Origin: an uncultured Bacteroidota bacterium
Lineage (GTDB): Bacteria; Bacteroidota; Bacteroidia; 2-12-FULL-35-15
Direction of reading: 5' to 3'
Length of the DNA stretch: 34,190 nucleotides
Assembly (NCBI GenBank): GCA_903870175.1
Contig: CAIQBY010000058.1
Location: 1 to 34,190 of the forward strand
Shown here: in pieces, positions 7,443-17,496 of the stretch
Position numbering within the stretch: the stretch's first letter is position 1
Layout: the number at the start of each line of letters is the position of its first letter
Translations under genes and position numbers: made by a program
Notes under the pieces: model-generated
The model's input: the letters and a program-made list of their open reading frames with translations, nothing else
Told to the model about the DNA's origin: nothing
Databases searched by the model: none

Positions 7443-7805
7443 ATGACAAAATTAAATAAAGTAATGGCAGGATACCACATGTTGGTTATACTGTCACAGG
7501 TAGATGGTAAGTTTGACCCCGCGGAAGGAAAGGTAATTGTAAATTATTTGAAAGATTCCTTTCCCTTTCGTTTCAATTTAGATCACGAAATGGACATTTT
7601 AAGTAATTTACCTAAAGAAGACTATTTTTTGCACTTCAATAATGCAATGAATGACTTTTATGAAGACTCCACAGTAGAGGAACGTACCGACTTTTTAAAT
7701 TACGCCGTAAAAATGGTTATGGCAGATAAAAAGCTCACCAAGGATGAAAACAAATATTTGAAAGAATTGTTTTTTGCCTGGGAACCTGAGTTTGAAGGTG
7801 TTTAG
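7443..7805 (+). CDS. TerB-like protein
   Basis: This 120-residue soluble, acidic protein is of the TerB type. TerB-fold proteins are small all-helical domains, first named from tellurite-resistance operons and often linked to stress or membrane complexes. The helical segments include [20 protein letters not shown], with the acidic D-G-x-F-D-P-x-E turn typical of this fold, and a second similar turn, [20 protein letters not shown]. No other ter genes are nearby. The stop codon overlaps the stop of convergent mutS (7802-7805). The precise role is unknown. Confidence 0.75.
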   Translation: MTKLNKVMAGYHMLVILSQVDGKFDPAEGKVIVNYLKDSFPFRFNLDHEMDILSNLPKEDYFLHFNNAMNDFYEDSTVEERTDFLNYAVKMVMADKKLTKDENKYLKELFFAWEPEFEGV

Positions 7806-10495
7806 CCTCCTATCATTTTTTTAATTTCATTCAGCTTCATCAAAGCTTCAACAGGTGTTAATGTATTAATATCTGTTTTTTGCAGCTCCTCCTTTATATT
7901 TTCTAAAACAGGGTCGTTTAATTGAAAAAAACTTAATTGTAAATTATCTGATGTTGCACTTTGGCTTTTCGTTGTAGTCTTCCAGCCTTCCTCATTCTTG
8001 TTTTTTAATTTCTGTTCCTTGCCCTCCCCTATCTCTTGTCGTCCACCTGAATCTTTTGTTTTTTCAAGTTGAGCAAGTATCTCGTTTGCCCTGTCCAATA
8101 CTATTCGCGGCATACCAGCCATTTTTGCCACATGAATTCCAAAGCTATGTTCGCTGCCTCCTGCAACTAATTTCCGCATAAACAAGACTTTGTTTCCAAC
8201 TTCTTTCACAGAAACATTAAAGTTTTTGATACGAGGCATTGAATTAGTCATCTCATTCAATTCATGATAATGAGTGGCAAACAAAGTTTTTGCTTTTAAA
8301 GGATTTTCGTGAATAAATTCAGCTATTGCCCAAGCTATTGAAATACCGTCGTACGTGCTTGTTCCTCGACCTATTTCATCGAGTAAAATCAAACTCTTAT
8401 TTGACAGGTTATTCAGAATAGAGGCTGTTTCATTCATCTCCACCATAAAAGTGGATTCGCCTGAAGAAATATTATCCGAAGCGCCTACTCTGGTAAACAC
8501 TTTATCCACCAATCCAAGATTAGCATGCTTTGCAGGAACAAAACTTCCCATTTGCGCCATCAATACTATTAATGCCGTTTGGCGCAACAGTGCTGATTTA
8601 CCTGACATATTGGGTCCTGTGATAATTATAATCTGTTGTTTTTCATTATCAAGATAAACATCATTTGTAATGTACACCTCACCTGTCGGCAACTGCTTTT
8701 CAATGACAGGATGACGGCCATCTTTAATATCTAAAACATCATTTTCGAGAAGATGAGGTCGCACGTAATTATTCTTTTGAGCAATAGTCGCAAATGAAAG
8801 CATGCAATCCAAACGAGCTATTAGCGATGCATTCAACTGTATAGTTGGAATAAAATCCATTAATGAAATTACCAAATCATTAAATAGTTTTACTTCCAGA
8901 GCAAGAATTTTTTCTTCTGCTCCTAATATTTTTTCTTCATATTCTTTAAGTTCAGGAGTTATGTAACGCTCAGCATTAGAAAGAGTTTGCTTACGCATCC
9001 AATCGGCTGGAACCTTATTTTTATGTGAATTTGTGACTTCCAGATAATAACCAAAAACGTTATTAAAGGCTACTTTTAAAGATGTAATTCCTGTGCGTTC
9101 AATTTCCCGTTGCTGAATCTGCAATAAATAATCTTTACCAGAACCTGAAATTTTTCTCAATGCGTCCAGTTCATCATTTACTCCATTTGCAATAACATTT
9201 CCTTTATTAACAAGATAAGGCGGATCGGGCATTATTTCTTTTTCGATACGTTCTATAACTGATTTACAGGGATTGAGTTGTTCTGCAATTTTTTGTAACG
9301 ATTTATTATTTGAATTCTCGCAAGCCTCTTTTATCGGTTCTATTGCTGTCAATGCCCGTTTTAACTGAACCACTTCTTTTGGAGAAATACGTGCTGTAGC
9401 AACTTTTGAAATGATGCGTTCCAAATCTCCGATAAGTGAAATTTGTTCCGTAACAATTTCATTAAATTCCTGTTTTGATAAAAAATAATCAACAACATCC
9501 AATCGTTCTTCAATTGGTGCTTTATCTTTTAACGGCAATGCCAGCCATCGTCTCATCATCCTTCCCCCCATCGGAGAAACCGTTTGATCTATTACATCTA
9601 TCAATGTTTTTGCATTATCATTATGTGAACCAAACAACTCTAAGTTACGAATTGTAAACCTGTCCAGCCATACATATTTTTCTTCTTCGATACGGGAAAT
9701 TGTGGAAATATGTTTAACTTTATCATGAGCTGTATCTGCAAGATAATGCAATGCAGCGCCGGCAGCTATAATTGCAGAGTCAAGGTTTTCAATTCCAAAT
9801 CCTTTCAAAGAATTAACTTCGAAATGTTTCAATAATATATTTGTTCCGAAGTCGGAAGTGAAAGCCCAGTCATCCAATCCGTAGATATAAAACTTTTCTC
9901 CGAAGTTCTCAACGAATATTTTCTTCTTACTTTTCTGAAATAAAATTTCATTTGGACGAAAACTTTGAAGCAATTTATCAATATATTCAAGGTTACCCTG
10001 AGCTACAAAAAATTCACCGGTAGAAACATCAAGAAAAGAAACACCTGAATTTTTAGCATCGATATATACAGAAGCCAAAAAATTATTTGCCTTATTATCC
10101 AAAACTTTCTCGTTGTAAGAAACTCCCGGAGTAACCAATTCGGTAACGCCCCGTTTTACAATCGTCTTGGTTAATTTAGGGTCTTCGAGCTGATCACAAA
10201 TAGCAACCCGCTGACCGGCACGCACTAGTTTCGGAAGATAGGAATCCAAAGAATGATAAGGGAAACCGGCTAACTCGACAAAAGAAGCCGCTCCATTGGC
10301 TCGTTTGGTAAGCACAATTCCCAGTATGTTGGCCGCTTTTATTGCATCGGCACCAAAAGTTTCATAAAAATCGCCAACTCGAAAAAGAAGTAACGCATCA
10401 GGATATTTTCCTTTTATGGTATTGTACTGTTTCATCAAAGGAGTTTCCACCTCAGCTGTTGCGCTCTTGATCATACTCCTATTTTTCATTGCCAT
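7802..10495 (-). CDS. mutS: DNA mismatch repair protein MutS
   Basis: This 897-residue MutS recognises base mismatches and small loops and starts repair with MutL. The mismatch-binding Phe-x-Glu motif lies in [16 protein letters not shown] near residue 40. The Walker A motif GPNMSGKS is at about 627-634, and the Walker B and signature region follow as [16 protein letters not shown]. Connector, core and clamp regions are all present, and the length fits the family (about 850-900). The C-terminal tail keeps the usual [18 protein letters not shown] helix. Starts at M1, M3 or M8 are all possible. Upstream, within 50 bp, begins the 21-nt tandem array. No truncation is visible. Confidence 0.97.
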   Translation of the reverse strand: MAMKNRSMIKSATAEVETPLMKQYNTIKGKYPDALLLFRVGDFYETFGADAIKAANILGIVLTKRANGAASFVELAGFPYHSLDSYLPKLVRAGQRVAICDQLEDPKLTKTIVKRGVTELVTPGVSYNEKVLDNKANNFLASVYIDAKNSGVSFLDVSTGEFFVAQGNLEYIDKLLQSFRPNEILFQKSKKKIFVENFGEKFYIYGLDDWAFTSDFGTNILLKHFEVNSLKGFGIENLDSAIIAAGAALHYLADTAHDKVKHISTISRIEEEKYVWLDRFTIRNLELFGSHNDNAKTLIDVIDQTVSPMGGRMMRRWLALPLKDKAPIEERLDVVDYFLSKQEFNEIVTEQISLIGDLERIISKVATARISPKEVVQLKRALTAIEPIKEACENSNNKSLQKIAEQLNPCKSVIERIEKEIMPDPPYLVNKGNVIANGVNDELDALRKISGSGKDYLLQIQQREIERTGITSLKVAFNNVFGYYLEVTNSHKNKVPADWMRKQTLSNAERYITPELKEYEEKILGAEEKILALEVKLFNDLVISLMDFIPTIQLNASLIARLDCMLSFATIAQKNNYVRPHLLENDVLDIKDGRHPVIEKQLPTGEVYITNDVYLDNEKQQIIIITGPNMSGKSALLRQTALIVLMAQMGSFVPAKHANLGLVDKVFTRVGASDNISSGESTFMVEMNETASILNNLSNKSLILLDEIGRGTSTYDGISIAWAIAEFIHENPLKAKTLFATHYHELNEMTNSMPRIKNFNVSVKEVGNKVLFMRKLVAGGSEHSFGIHVAKMAGMPRIVLDRANEILAQLEKTKDSGGRQEIGEGKEQKLKNKNEEGWKTTTKSQSATSDNLQLSFFQLNDPVLENIKEELQKTDINTLTPVEALMKLNEIKKMIGG

Positions 10496-10544
10496 AGCGG
10501 TAAAAATACGAAAGGTATCAAGATGAGCCGTGTAAAGTTTTTAA

Positions 10545-10754
10545 CATTATCGTAAAACTGTTGGAATCTTTGAAAAGGTAAATGGTATTCTGAAAATTGT
10601 AATTTGTATTTTGAAAATGCTAAATAGATATCCTAAAAAGGCAAATAGAATTACACAAAAGGCTAACGGAATTCTCAAAAAGGTAACTGACATTTTGAAA
10701 ATGTTAAACAGATATCCCAAAAAGGCAAATGGAATTTTGAAAATTCCTTTTACT
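10545..10754. repeat. 21-nt tandem array A, about ten imperfect units
   Basis: Units start at 10545, 10566, 10587, 10608, 10629, 10650, 10671, 10692, 10713 and 10734, each exactly 21 nt. The recurring core is TCAAAAAGGTAAC or TGAAAATGTTAAAC, followed by a purine-rich GA. Unit pair 10608/10629 is nearly repeated by 10692/10713, which suggests duplication of larger blocks. The array lies upstream of the mutS start and downstream of the GNAT gene. It happens to be open as a heptapeptide-periodic frame (RYPKKANGILK), but I do not regard that as a gene. Confidence 0.85.
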
Positions 10755-10819
10755 TTTTTGGAAAAAGCAGTTGCTTTTCTAGTCCTAATAAAAACATTTA
10801 GTAGTTAAATATCAGTTAC

Positions 10820-11416
10820 TTATGACAACAAATCTCGAAAATCACTCTTTCTGCTGCTGGAAATTTGATTTGGCTTCAATAAAGAATATACTTCAGTGTC
10901 CAGAAATTGTTCGTTAAAAAAATAATTTCCTTTATAATATGCCTCTTTAATAAAATTGTTTTTCAAAAGTAATTTTTTAGAATTAATATTCTCTGGATCA
11001 ATTTTCGCTTCAATACTGTACAAATTCATTTTATTAAAGCCATAATCAATAATCGAAGGCAGTACTTCGCTCAATATTCCTTTATTCCAGAAATTCGGAT
11101 GGATATGATAGCCTATTTCCGCCCTAAAATGAGGCTTTTCGATGTTATGAAAACTTACTGTTCCAATAATATTTTTCTGATTTCGCATTACAATTCCCCA
11201 AGTAATCGAATTATTTGATTTGATACCGTATAGTATTTTATTTATCAAGCTTTTTACTTCCGATATTTCCTTTGCCACCGGCTTCGCAATGTATTTCATC
11301 ACATCCGGATTTGCCCTAATTGTGAAAAGCGCAGGTGCATCTTTCAACGAAATTTTACGAAGAATTATTCGCTCTGTTTCTAAAGTTGGAAAGGGGTTAA
11401 AATTTAGTTTTAGCAT
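10820..11416 (-). CDS. GNAT-family N-acetyltransferase (RimJ/RimL-like)
   Basis: This 198-residue protein has the GNAT fold that transfers acetyl groups from acetyl-CoA to amines. The N-terminal strand LETERIILRKISLKDAPALF is characteristic of the RimJ/RimL subgroup. The region HFRAEIGYHIHPNFWNKGI contains the catalytic-core strand and the acetyl-CoA loop, though the usual Q/R-x-x-G-x-G/A is weakened to NKGILS. A final conserved asparagine block reads DPENINSKKLLLKNNFIKEA. It follows the exopolysaccharide genes on the same strand after 34 bp and may be the last gene of that unit. The substrate is unknown; it could be a ribosomal protein, a sugar or another small molecule. Confidence 0.85.
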   Translation of the reverse strand: MLKLNFNPFPTLETERIILRKISLKDAPALFTIRANPDVMKYIAKPVAKEISEVKSLINKILYGIKSNNSITWGIVMRNQKNIIGTVSFHNIEKPHFRAEIGYHIHPNFWNKGILSEVLPSIIDYGFNKMNLYSIEAKIDPENINSKKLLLKNNFIKEAYYKGNYFFNEQFLDTEVYSLLKPNQISSSRKSDFRDLLS

Positions 11417-11449
11417 TAATTAAAAAACTTAAATGATTTTTGTCTGAAA

Positions 11450-12517
11450 TTATTCTTTAGTAACAATCGAGTCATTATAAAAAGCACTAGTATTAATTAG
11501 AGAAATTGAATCTTTGTTTGCAATTACCTCTTTTCCGCCATAATTAATATCCCAATCATAAATATTAACATTTCCCTTTGGAATTTCCAACTTATACTTT
11601 TTCTTTTCATTATTTGTCAGAGAATTCGATTTCAACCAGGGATTGAATAATTTAAAAAGTAAATAATCCACACCTTGTTTTTTAGCAAAACCAGCCAAAT
11701 CATGAATTGTAGAATCAATTACAAGTTTTTTAGTTAACACAACAGGATATAAGTCTTTTTTACTAATCGAAAATCCATAAACTTTTGGGCGGGAAATAAT
11801 TTCCTTCATTGATAATAATCTGAAAATATATTTTCCAGTTTCCTGAGTCAAATTCAAATCGTAATAATTTTTCACTTTTTGTTTTTCCAATTGCGCCTGC
11901 ACTCCAGTCATTCCAAGATTATAAGAAGCTGCCACCAAAGTCCAATTATTAAATTGTTTATATGCTTCGTTAAAATATTTGCAGGCTGCTTCTGTAGATT
12001 TAGTGACGTTATAACGCTCATCTACTTCGTCATTTATTTCGAGGCCATAATCTTTTGCCGTAGGAATAATCAACTGCCAAAAGCCAGCTGCGCCTTGAGG
12101 AGAAACAATATTGGTTAGCTGGCTTTCAATCAATGCAATATATTTAAAGTCATCAGGAATATTATTTTGCTCTAAAATTGGTTCTATTAAAGGAAACCAG
12201 CGATTTGCTCGCTTGTGCAGCAATAAAATTTGAGCCTGCCAAAAGGTGCTTTTTAATAATTCTTTTTCCATAGCAGCCATACTGTTAAAATCTGCATGAG
12301 GAACAATTTCACCTGCAAAATTGAGGTTCTTGGGAATTTGAAAGTTTAAAGTTTTTGAGTTTTCATTAACAGTAAATGAGTCTGAATTGTTATTCGAACT
12401 GGAATATAAAATTAATTCCATCAAACTGATTGTAATCAAAATTAAACTAATTACAATAATAAACTTTAAAGAAGATGGTAATAGTTGAAGTGTTTTATAT
12501 AAACCTTTTTTAAGCAT
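11450..12517 (-). CDS. membrane-anchored lytic transglycosylase (MltD-like SLT domain)
   Basis: This 355-residue protein has one N-terminal membrane helix (FIIVISLILITISLMELIL) and a periplasmic SLT domain. The catalytic Glu is in YIALIESQLTNIVSP, followed by QGAAGFWQLIIPTAKDYGL and AASYNLGMTGV. These are the three motifs of family 1 (Slt/MltD) lytic transglycosylases, which cleave peptidoglycan glycan strands. The C-terminal part (VIDSTIHDLAGFAKKQGVDY) is MltD-like but has no clear LysM repeat. The start codon abuts the stop of the WecA-like gene, so they are cotranscribed. Its place in an export locus suggests local opening of the wall for the Wza/Wzc machinery, by inference. Confidence 0.9.
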   Translation of the reverse strand: MLKKGLYKTLQLLPSSLKFIIVISLILITISLMELILYSSSNNNSDSFTVNENSKTLNFQIPKNLNFAGEIVPHADFNSMAAMEKELLKSTFWQAQILLLHKRANRWFPLIEPILEQNNIPDDFKYIALIESQLTNIVSPQGAAGFWQLIIPTAKDYGLEINDEVDERYNVTKSTEAACKYFNEAYKQFNNWTLVAASYNLGMTGVQAQLEKQKVKNYYDLNLTQETGKYIFRLLSMKEIISRPKVYGFSISKKDLYPVVLTKKLVIDSTIHDLAGFAKKQGVDYLLFKLFNPWLKSNSLTNNEKKKYKLEIPKGNVNIYDWDINYGGKEVIANKDSISLINTSAFYNDSIVTKE

Positions 12518-13588
12518 TTAATGTCCATGTTTACGAGTCGGGACAAATAAGAACCAGAAAAGAGAAAGGAAATAAATTGAAAATAATGCGATATCAATAT
12601 AAGTCCATGTTTCGATATATTTTATTATTAGAAAATTAAAAAACATAGAAACAAAACAAATTCCAGCAAACAATATTGCAATACGTTTCTCGGTTAGCCC
12701 CATAAAAAACAAACTATGAGTTGTATGATCCTTTCCTCCAATAAATGGCGACTTCCCTTTTAAAATACGATTAATAAATACAATTGTTGTATCAATAATC
12801 GGTATTGCAAAAGCAAGAATCGCAGCAAAAAATTGTTTCGATTGAATTAATTTAGCGTGAACATCTGGGGTGTTCCAAAAGTAAATAATTCCAATTGCAG
12901 CCAAAAACAAACCAAGAAACTGGCTGCCAGTATCGCCCATAAACATTTTTGCTGGGTGCCAGTTAAAAATTAAAAAACCACAGAGTGCTGCAAGTACTCC
13001 AATCAATAGTATGATGTGAATGTTACGACCATCACTATTTAAATATAAAATTAATAATGCATTAAGTATAATTGTAATGGAGACAATTGCTGTAATTGCA
13101 TCCATATTATCCAACATATTTATTGAATTCATTAAACCGACAACCCAAAAAACAGTTAGAAAATAATTCACATAAATATTTGAAAATATTGAAATGTAAG
13201 TACCAGTAGATATTAATATTATTGCACATAAAACCTGAACAATAAATTTCAAAAGAGGTTTGGTATTATATGCATCGTCTGAAAGTCCCATCACAAATGC
13301 CAACGTAGTTGAAGCAAGTATTCCTAATAATTGTTTATTAAATAAAACCTGATGCTCTTCAAAAAATATGGGATAACTTGCAATGGAAATTAAAAAAATC
13401 AAAAAAAATGATATTCCACCTAATGAAGGTTTTGCTTCGGAACTCCATCTGATAAATGATTCATTGGGATTTCGAATTCCCAATGTTGAAGCAAATTTCA
13501 AAAACAATCCATTAATCATAAAGGATAGGATGAATGTGCTTAAAAAATAAGAGATATAAACTATAGTTAAATATAAAGTATCACTCAT
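12518..13588 (-). CDS. WecA/TagO-like polyprenyl-phosphate sugar-1-P transferase
   Basis: This 356-residue polytopic membrane protein belongs to glycosyltransferase family 4 of the MraY/WecA type. Such enzymes start polysaccharide synthesis by loading a sugar-1-phosphate onto undecaprenyl phosphate. About ten to eleven membrane segments are visible. The cytoplasmic motifs are MGLSDDAYNTKPLLKF (Mg-binding DD), NSINMLDNMDAITAI, KMFMGDTGSQFLG and GGKDHTTHSLF. The third residue of LDNMDAIT differs from the common LDGLDG form. It is directly followed by the transglycosylase and preceded by rfbC, so it is probably the priming enzyme of this exopolysaccharide locus. The sugar is likely an N-acetylhexosamine, but this is not proven. 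Confidence 0.93.
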   Translation of the reverse strand: MSDTLYLTIVYISYFLSTFILSFMINGLFLKFASTLGIRNPNESFIRWSSEAKPSLGGISFFLIFLISIASYPIFFEEHQVLFNKQLLGILASTTLAFVMGLSDDAYNTKPLLKFIVQVLCAIILISTGTYISIFSNIYVNYFLTVFWVVGLMNSINMLDNMDAITAIVSITIILNALLILYLNSDGRNIHIILLIGVLAALCGFLIFNWHPAKMFMGDTGSQFLGLFLAAIGIIYFWNTPDVHAKLIQSKQFFAAILAFAIPIIDTTIVFINRILKGKSPFIGGKDHTTHSLFFMGLTEKRIAILFAGICFVSMFFNFLIIKYIETWTYIDIALFSIYFLSLFWFLFVPTRKHGH

Positions 13589-13654
13589 TCTTTAGTATTT
13601 TGTATAATGAAGACGCAATATTGAAGCGAAAAGTTGCACAGGATTCATTCGCTT

Positions 13655-14197
13655 TTAAAAGGGGCTGATAAAATTTCTAAATGACTTTCCATTTTTATCT
13701 TTATCCGATAAGGAAGGTGTTTCAATATTCCAATTAATATTAATATCCTTATCATCCCATAATATGGAGTCTTCAGATAGTTTGTTATAAATATTTGTAC
13801 ATTTATAAGAAAATATTGTATTGTCTTCCAATGTTAAAAATCCATGTGCAAAACCAATAGGAATCCAAAGCATTGTTTTATTTTTTTCATTTAAAATAAT
13901 ATCAAAATGCTTTCCATAAGTTGGTGATTCTTTCCGAATATCAACTGCTACATCTAAAACTGCACCTTTAATAACCCTGACTAATTTTCCTTGAGCGTAA
14001 GGTGGGGTTTGAAAATGTAAGCCTCTTAACACGCCTTTTTGAGAAAGAGATTGATTGTCTTGAATAAATGGTTCGTTTATCCCGTTTTTTTTAAAATCAG
14101 CTTCATTATAAGATTCAAAAAAATAACCTCGATTATCTTCAAATATTTTTGGTTGTACTATAAATAAACCATTCAGGCCTGTTGAAATAATCTCCAT
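13655..14197 (-). CDS. rfbC: dTDP-4-dehydrorhamnose 3,5-epimerase
   Basis: This 180-residue RmlC-type cupin epimerises dTDP-4-keto-6-deoxyglucose at C3 and C5 on the way to dTDP-L-rhamnose. The N-terminal strand GLFIVQPKIFEDNRGYFFES and the catalytic-His region VLRGLHFQTPPYAQGKLVRV are intact, as is VDIRKESPTYGKHF. The C-terminal WIPIGFAHGFLTLEDNT is also diagnostic. The length is normal. The partner genes rfbA, rfbB and rfbD are not in the window, so they must lie elsewhere, or the product feeds another deoxysugar route. It lies 18 bp downstream of the wzc-like gene. Confidence 0.95.
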   Translation of the reverse strand: MEIISTGLNGLFIVQPKIFEDNRGYFFESYNEADFKKNGINEPFIQDNQSLSQKGVLRGLHFQTPPYAQGKLVRVIKGAVLDVAVDIRKESPTYGKHFDIILNEKNKTMLWIPIGFAHGFLTLEDNTIFSYKCTNIYNKLSEDSILWDDKDININWNIETPSLSDKDKNGKSFRNFISPF

Positions 14198-14215
14198 TAA
14201 GCAAAATTTTTATTT

Positions 14216-16651
14216 TTAAAAAAATGATTTTTTCTTACTTGATTTGTCTTTATCGTCGTCATAATAACCATAACTTGTACCGTAACCATACCCGTAGCCG
14301 TATCCGTAATTATAACCATAATTTTTTCTATCAATATCTACTCCATTCAGCATAACTGATAAACGTTGGATGTTGGCTTCATTAAAAAGACGGTCAACAT
14401 TTTGAATAAAGTTTCTTTTTGAATAATCAGCCCTGAAAATATATATTGGATAGTCTGCCTTTTGAATCATTGCAATACCATCACTCACTAATCCGACAGG
14501 AGGATTATCAATTATTATTACATCATAAATTGTTTTTAAATATTCCAATATTTCATCCATTTTTTTGCTAATGATTAATTCAGATGGATTAGGAGGAACT
14601 GGCCCGGCTGTAATAATATCCAAATTTTCAAGATTACTTTTTTGAATCGCTTCATTAACAGTATTTTTTCCAATTAATAAAGTACTCATTCCTATCGAAT
14701 TTTCAGCACCAAAACCAATATGTATTTTCGGCTTTCTCATATCTAAGTCAATAATTACAACTTTTTTTCCCGAAAAAGCAATAATCCCAGCTAAGTTGAT
14801 TGCAACAAATGTTTTCCCTTCCCCAGATATTGTAGAAGTAAGAGCAATAATTTTAGAACCTGGCTCATTTGAAATAAATTGCAAGTTAGTTCTTATAGAT
14901 CTAAAAGCTTCTGCTATCAATGATTTTGGACTTTTATCTACTAAAAGTTGGGAAACGGGAATATCTACTTTACATTTAGGAATTATCCCCAAAATACTAA
15001 TAGAAGCATGAGTGTATTTTGTAATTTCGTTTAAAGAATTTATTTCATTATGAGATAAATACCTAAAAAAAATAATTAGCAAACTAATAACCAAAGCCGT
15101 AACAAAATAAACTAAAAAAGTTGTTTTTCGATTTGGCGAAACAGGGCTCGTTGGAATATCTGCTTTTTCAAGAACTGAAATTGTTGAAACAAACCCTGCT
15201 TTAGAAATTGAATATTCGGTCTTTTTCTCTAAAAGTAAATTATAGTATTTTTCATTAATAGAAAATAGTCTTTGTAAACGGCCGTATTCGACCTCATTTT
15301 GAGGTAATTTATTATCTTTTTTTTCAACATCAATTGCTTTGCTTTTTAAATCCTCTTCTCTTGAATGAATATTTTCACGTAAAGATTTTAAACTTTCCTT
15401 CAATAGTTTCTTCTGTATATCAATTTGAAAATCGATCGCTCGTGTAGCCTCTGTATTTGGTTTTACATCAAATAGCATTTCTTCTTTCTGGATAAGTAAC
15501 CTGTGTAAATCTTCAACTACTGTTTTTACGCTCTCTTCCTCAGAAGAGCCTGCTAACAAGGCAAGAAAAGTGTATGTATCTGAACTTTTTGTATTTTGCA
15601 AATTTTTCTCAATATTGTTTAAAACATTTTCGTTTAATTGCAAACTAATTATTTGATCTTCTAATGAATTAATCCGATTGGTGTTAGATAGTATTACACT
15701 CTCATTTTCATTAACATTATTATTTTTTCTGAAATCCTGAATAGTGTCTTCCGAAGATTTTAATTGGATATAAACAGTATCCAACTGTGTATTAATAAAA
15801 TTAATAACACTTTTTGAACTTTCTCCTTTATGTTCAACTTCAAGACTTTTATATTCATCAGTTACAGATGTAACTATATCAGATGCCTTCTGAGGATTAT
15901 TATCCTTAAAGGATATTTTGATAGTTTTTGCAAGATCACTAAGAAGTTTGACATCTAAAAATGGATAATACTCCTCGATGATTGAGTTTGAATCATTAAT
16001 GACAAAAAAGAATGCATTTTTCTTTACAATGTTTTGTTGTTTCTTAATATCTTCATAATTTTCAATTTTCAGCTTAATAAATATTTCTGGAAACTCAATC
16101 CATTGATCAGTAAGATAGCTTTTGGAATATTTGTTACCTTCAAAAGTATAATTTAGGATTCCTTCATGATTGTTTTCAAAATCGACATAAATTTTTGAGC
16201 CAATAATTCCTGGATTTTTTATTTTTGTCTCGACAGTATATGGGGAACTTTTATATAATTCAAATACCTTGAATGTTCCTTCAGCATAATAGCTTACCTG
16301 AAGTGGCAGCCTGGAAAGTACTCTTTTAAAAAAAACTTTTGACCTCAACATTTCGACACTTTCTGCCAGACCATTTTCAGGTTCAGTAAGCGCATCAACA
16401 TTTAATACTTGCTTTGCCTGATTGTTCGATTGCATTTGAATAGTGCTGCTAGCTTCATAAACCGGAGGGGTATATCTTAAATATAAATATGCAGAAAAAA
16501 AAGATACACAAAATAATAGAATTATCCAAATTACGCTTTTCCTGGCTAAAAATAAAAATAAACCAAGTTCGAATTCACCACTAAAATTTGAAAGACGCTC
16601 TTTATAACGCTCAAAACTATCATTGGTGTTGGAAATATTTTCTTTAAGCAT
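14216..16651 (-). CDS. Wzc-like polysaccharide co-polymerase and tyrosine autokinase
   Basis: This 811-residue inner-membrane protein controls polymer length and export. The first membrane helix (VIWIILLFCVSFFSAYLYL) precedes a Wzz domain. A long periplasmic coiled coil follows, and then a second helix (FLVYFVTALVISLLIIFF) near residue 510. The cytoplasmic BY-kinase domain has Walker A SGEGKT (about 608), Walker A' VVIIDLDMRKP and Walker B VIIIDNPPVG. The tail is a tyrosine cluster of ten Tyr within about 23 residues, alternating with Gly (YGYGYGYGYG), then KDKSSKKKSFF. In such kinases the tail is the trans-autophosphorylation site. It lies between the wza-like gene and rfbC in one operon. 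Confidence 0.95.
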   Translation of the reverse strand: MLKENISNTNDSFERYKERLSNFSGEFELGLFLFLARKSVIWIILLFCVSFFSAYLYLRYTPPVYEASSTIQMQSNNQAKQVLNVDALTEPENGLAESVEMLRSKVFFKRVLSRLPLQVSYYAEGTFKVFELYKSSPYTVETKIKNPGIIGSKIYVDFENNHEGILNYTFEGNKYSKSYLTDQWIEFPEIFIKLKIENYEDIKKQQNIVKKNAFFFVINDSNSIIEEYYPFLDVKLLSDLAKTIKISFKDNNPQKASDIVTSVTDEYKSLEVEHKGESSKSVINFINTQLDTVYIQLKSSEDTIQDFRKNNNVNENESVILSNTNRINSLEDQIISLQLNENVLNNIEKNLQNTKSSDTYTFLALLAGSSEEESVKTVVEDLHRLLIQKEEMLFDVKPNTEATRAIDFQIDIQKKLLKESLKSLRENIHSREEDLKSKAIDVEKKDNKLPQNEVEYGRLQRLFSINEKYYNLLLEKKTEYSISKAGFVSTISVLEKADIPTSPVSPNRKTTFLVYFVTALVISLLIIFFRYLSHNEINSLNEITKYTHASISILGIIPKCKVDIPVSQLLVDKSPKSLIAEAFRSIRTNLQFISNEPGSKIIALTSTISGEGKTFVAINLAGIIAFSGKKVVIIDLDMRKPKIHIGFGAENSIGMSTLLIGKNTVNEAIQKSNLENLDIITAGPVPPNPSELIISKKMDEILEYLKTIYDVIIIDNPPVGLVSDGIAMIQKADYPIYIFRADYSKRNFIQNVDRLFNEANIQRLSVMLNGVDIDRKNYGYNYGYGYGYGYGTSYGYYDDDKDKSSKKKSFF

Positions 16652-16666
16652 TATTACGTCAAATAA

Positions 16667-17431
16667 TTATTTCGTAACCGACTTGCTATAAGTATATAAT
16701 ATAAACGTACTTGTTAAAAGACTTAAAATTGGAGCCGCTTCAATTAAGAACTTGGTACTATATCTTTTCCTAGGTTCAACATAAATAATATCATTAGCCT
16801 GAAGAACTGTACTTGCGTCTTTTATTCCTTGAATAGTTGATAAATCCATTAAAAAAACATCATGTTTGCCATCTTTGTCTCGAATTAGCTTTACACGTCT
16901 AGCTTTTCCGTCTTCAAAGATTCCTCCCGCCAATGCCAAAGCCTCAATTAAAGTAGTATTATTATTTAATAAAGGAATTACTTTCGCTTGTCCTGCTTGA
17001 CCGGGGAAAACAATTACTCGTCGGTTTGTTACATTTAATTCAACGAATGGCTTAATATAAAAGGCTGAATAGCTATCCTCTAGCATTAATTCAGCTTCAC
17101 GGATTGTTAAACCGCTTATTTTTTTTCGTCCTAGAATTGGTAATTTGACATTTCCATCTGATTCTACAAGGTATGTTAAGACAATATCTATTCTATAACC
17201 CATATTTTGAGTATTTAAGGAAGTTAAATCAATTAATTTAAATCCATCATTCGAATATATATTAAAAGAAATAATATCATTGGGAGAGATTTTATAATCC
17301 AATGTTCTTGTAGAATCAGGGTTTTTAGAGTATTGGTATCCTTTTTCAGTTTTAAGCATTATACTTGGATTAAGCCAGGCACAACTTGAAAAAAACAATA
17401 ACAATCCAGATAAATAGAGTAATTTGCGCAT
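16667..17431 (-). CDS. Wza-like polysaccharide export lipoprotein
   Basis: This 254-residue protein has a lipoprotein signal (LLYLSGLLLFFSSC, Cys at about 17). The Poly_export domain includes DYKISPNDIISFNIYSNDGF, and an SLBB-like domain includes VIVFPGQAGQAKVIPL and ALAGGIFEDGKARRVKLIR. The C-terminus has a hydrophobic segment (APILSLLTSTFILYTYSK), as in the Bacteroidota forms. The family forms the outer-membrane channel for polysaccharide secretion together with Wzc. It stands just upstream of the wzc-like gene, the usual order. A near-consensus TAACTTCG box 20 bp upstream may give it its own promoter. Confidence 0.93.
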   Translation of the reverse strand: MRKLLYLSGLLLFFSSCAWLNPSIMLKTEKGYQYSKNPDSTRTLDYKISPNDIISFNIYSNDGFKLIDLTSLNTQNMGYRIDIVLTYLVESDGNVKLPILGRKKISGLTIREAELMLEDSYSAFYIKPFVELNVTNRRVIVFPGQAGQAKVIPLLNNNTTLIEALALAGGIFEDGKARRVKLIRDKDGKHDVFLMDLSTIQGIKDASTVLQANDIIYVEPRKRYSTKFLIEAAPILSLLTSTFILYTYSKSVTK

Positions 17432-17496
17432 ATATTTTTTTTTAAACGTGCGAAGTTAAAAAAATATTCTGAAACACCGATAAAATAATAAGAACA

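Noticed and set aside
7443-7805. Tellurite-resistance function for the TerB-like protein
   Set aside because: No other ter genes are near; the fold alone does not support resistance.
10611-10808. 65-codon frame with heptapeptide periodicity
   Set aside because: It is produced by the 21-nt tandem array, whose period is a multiple of three; there is no credible translation start and the repeats extend beyond the frame.
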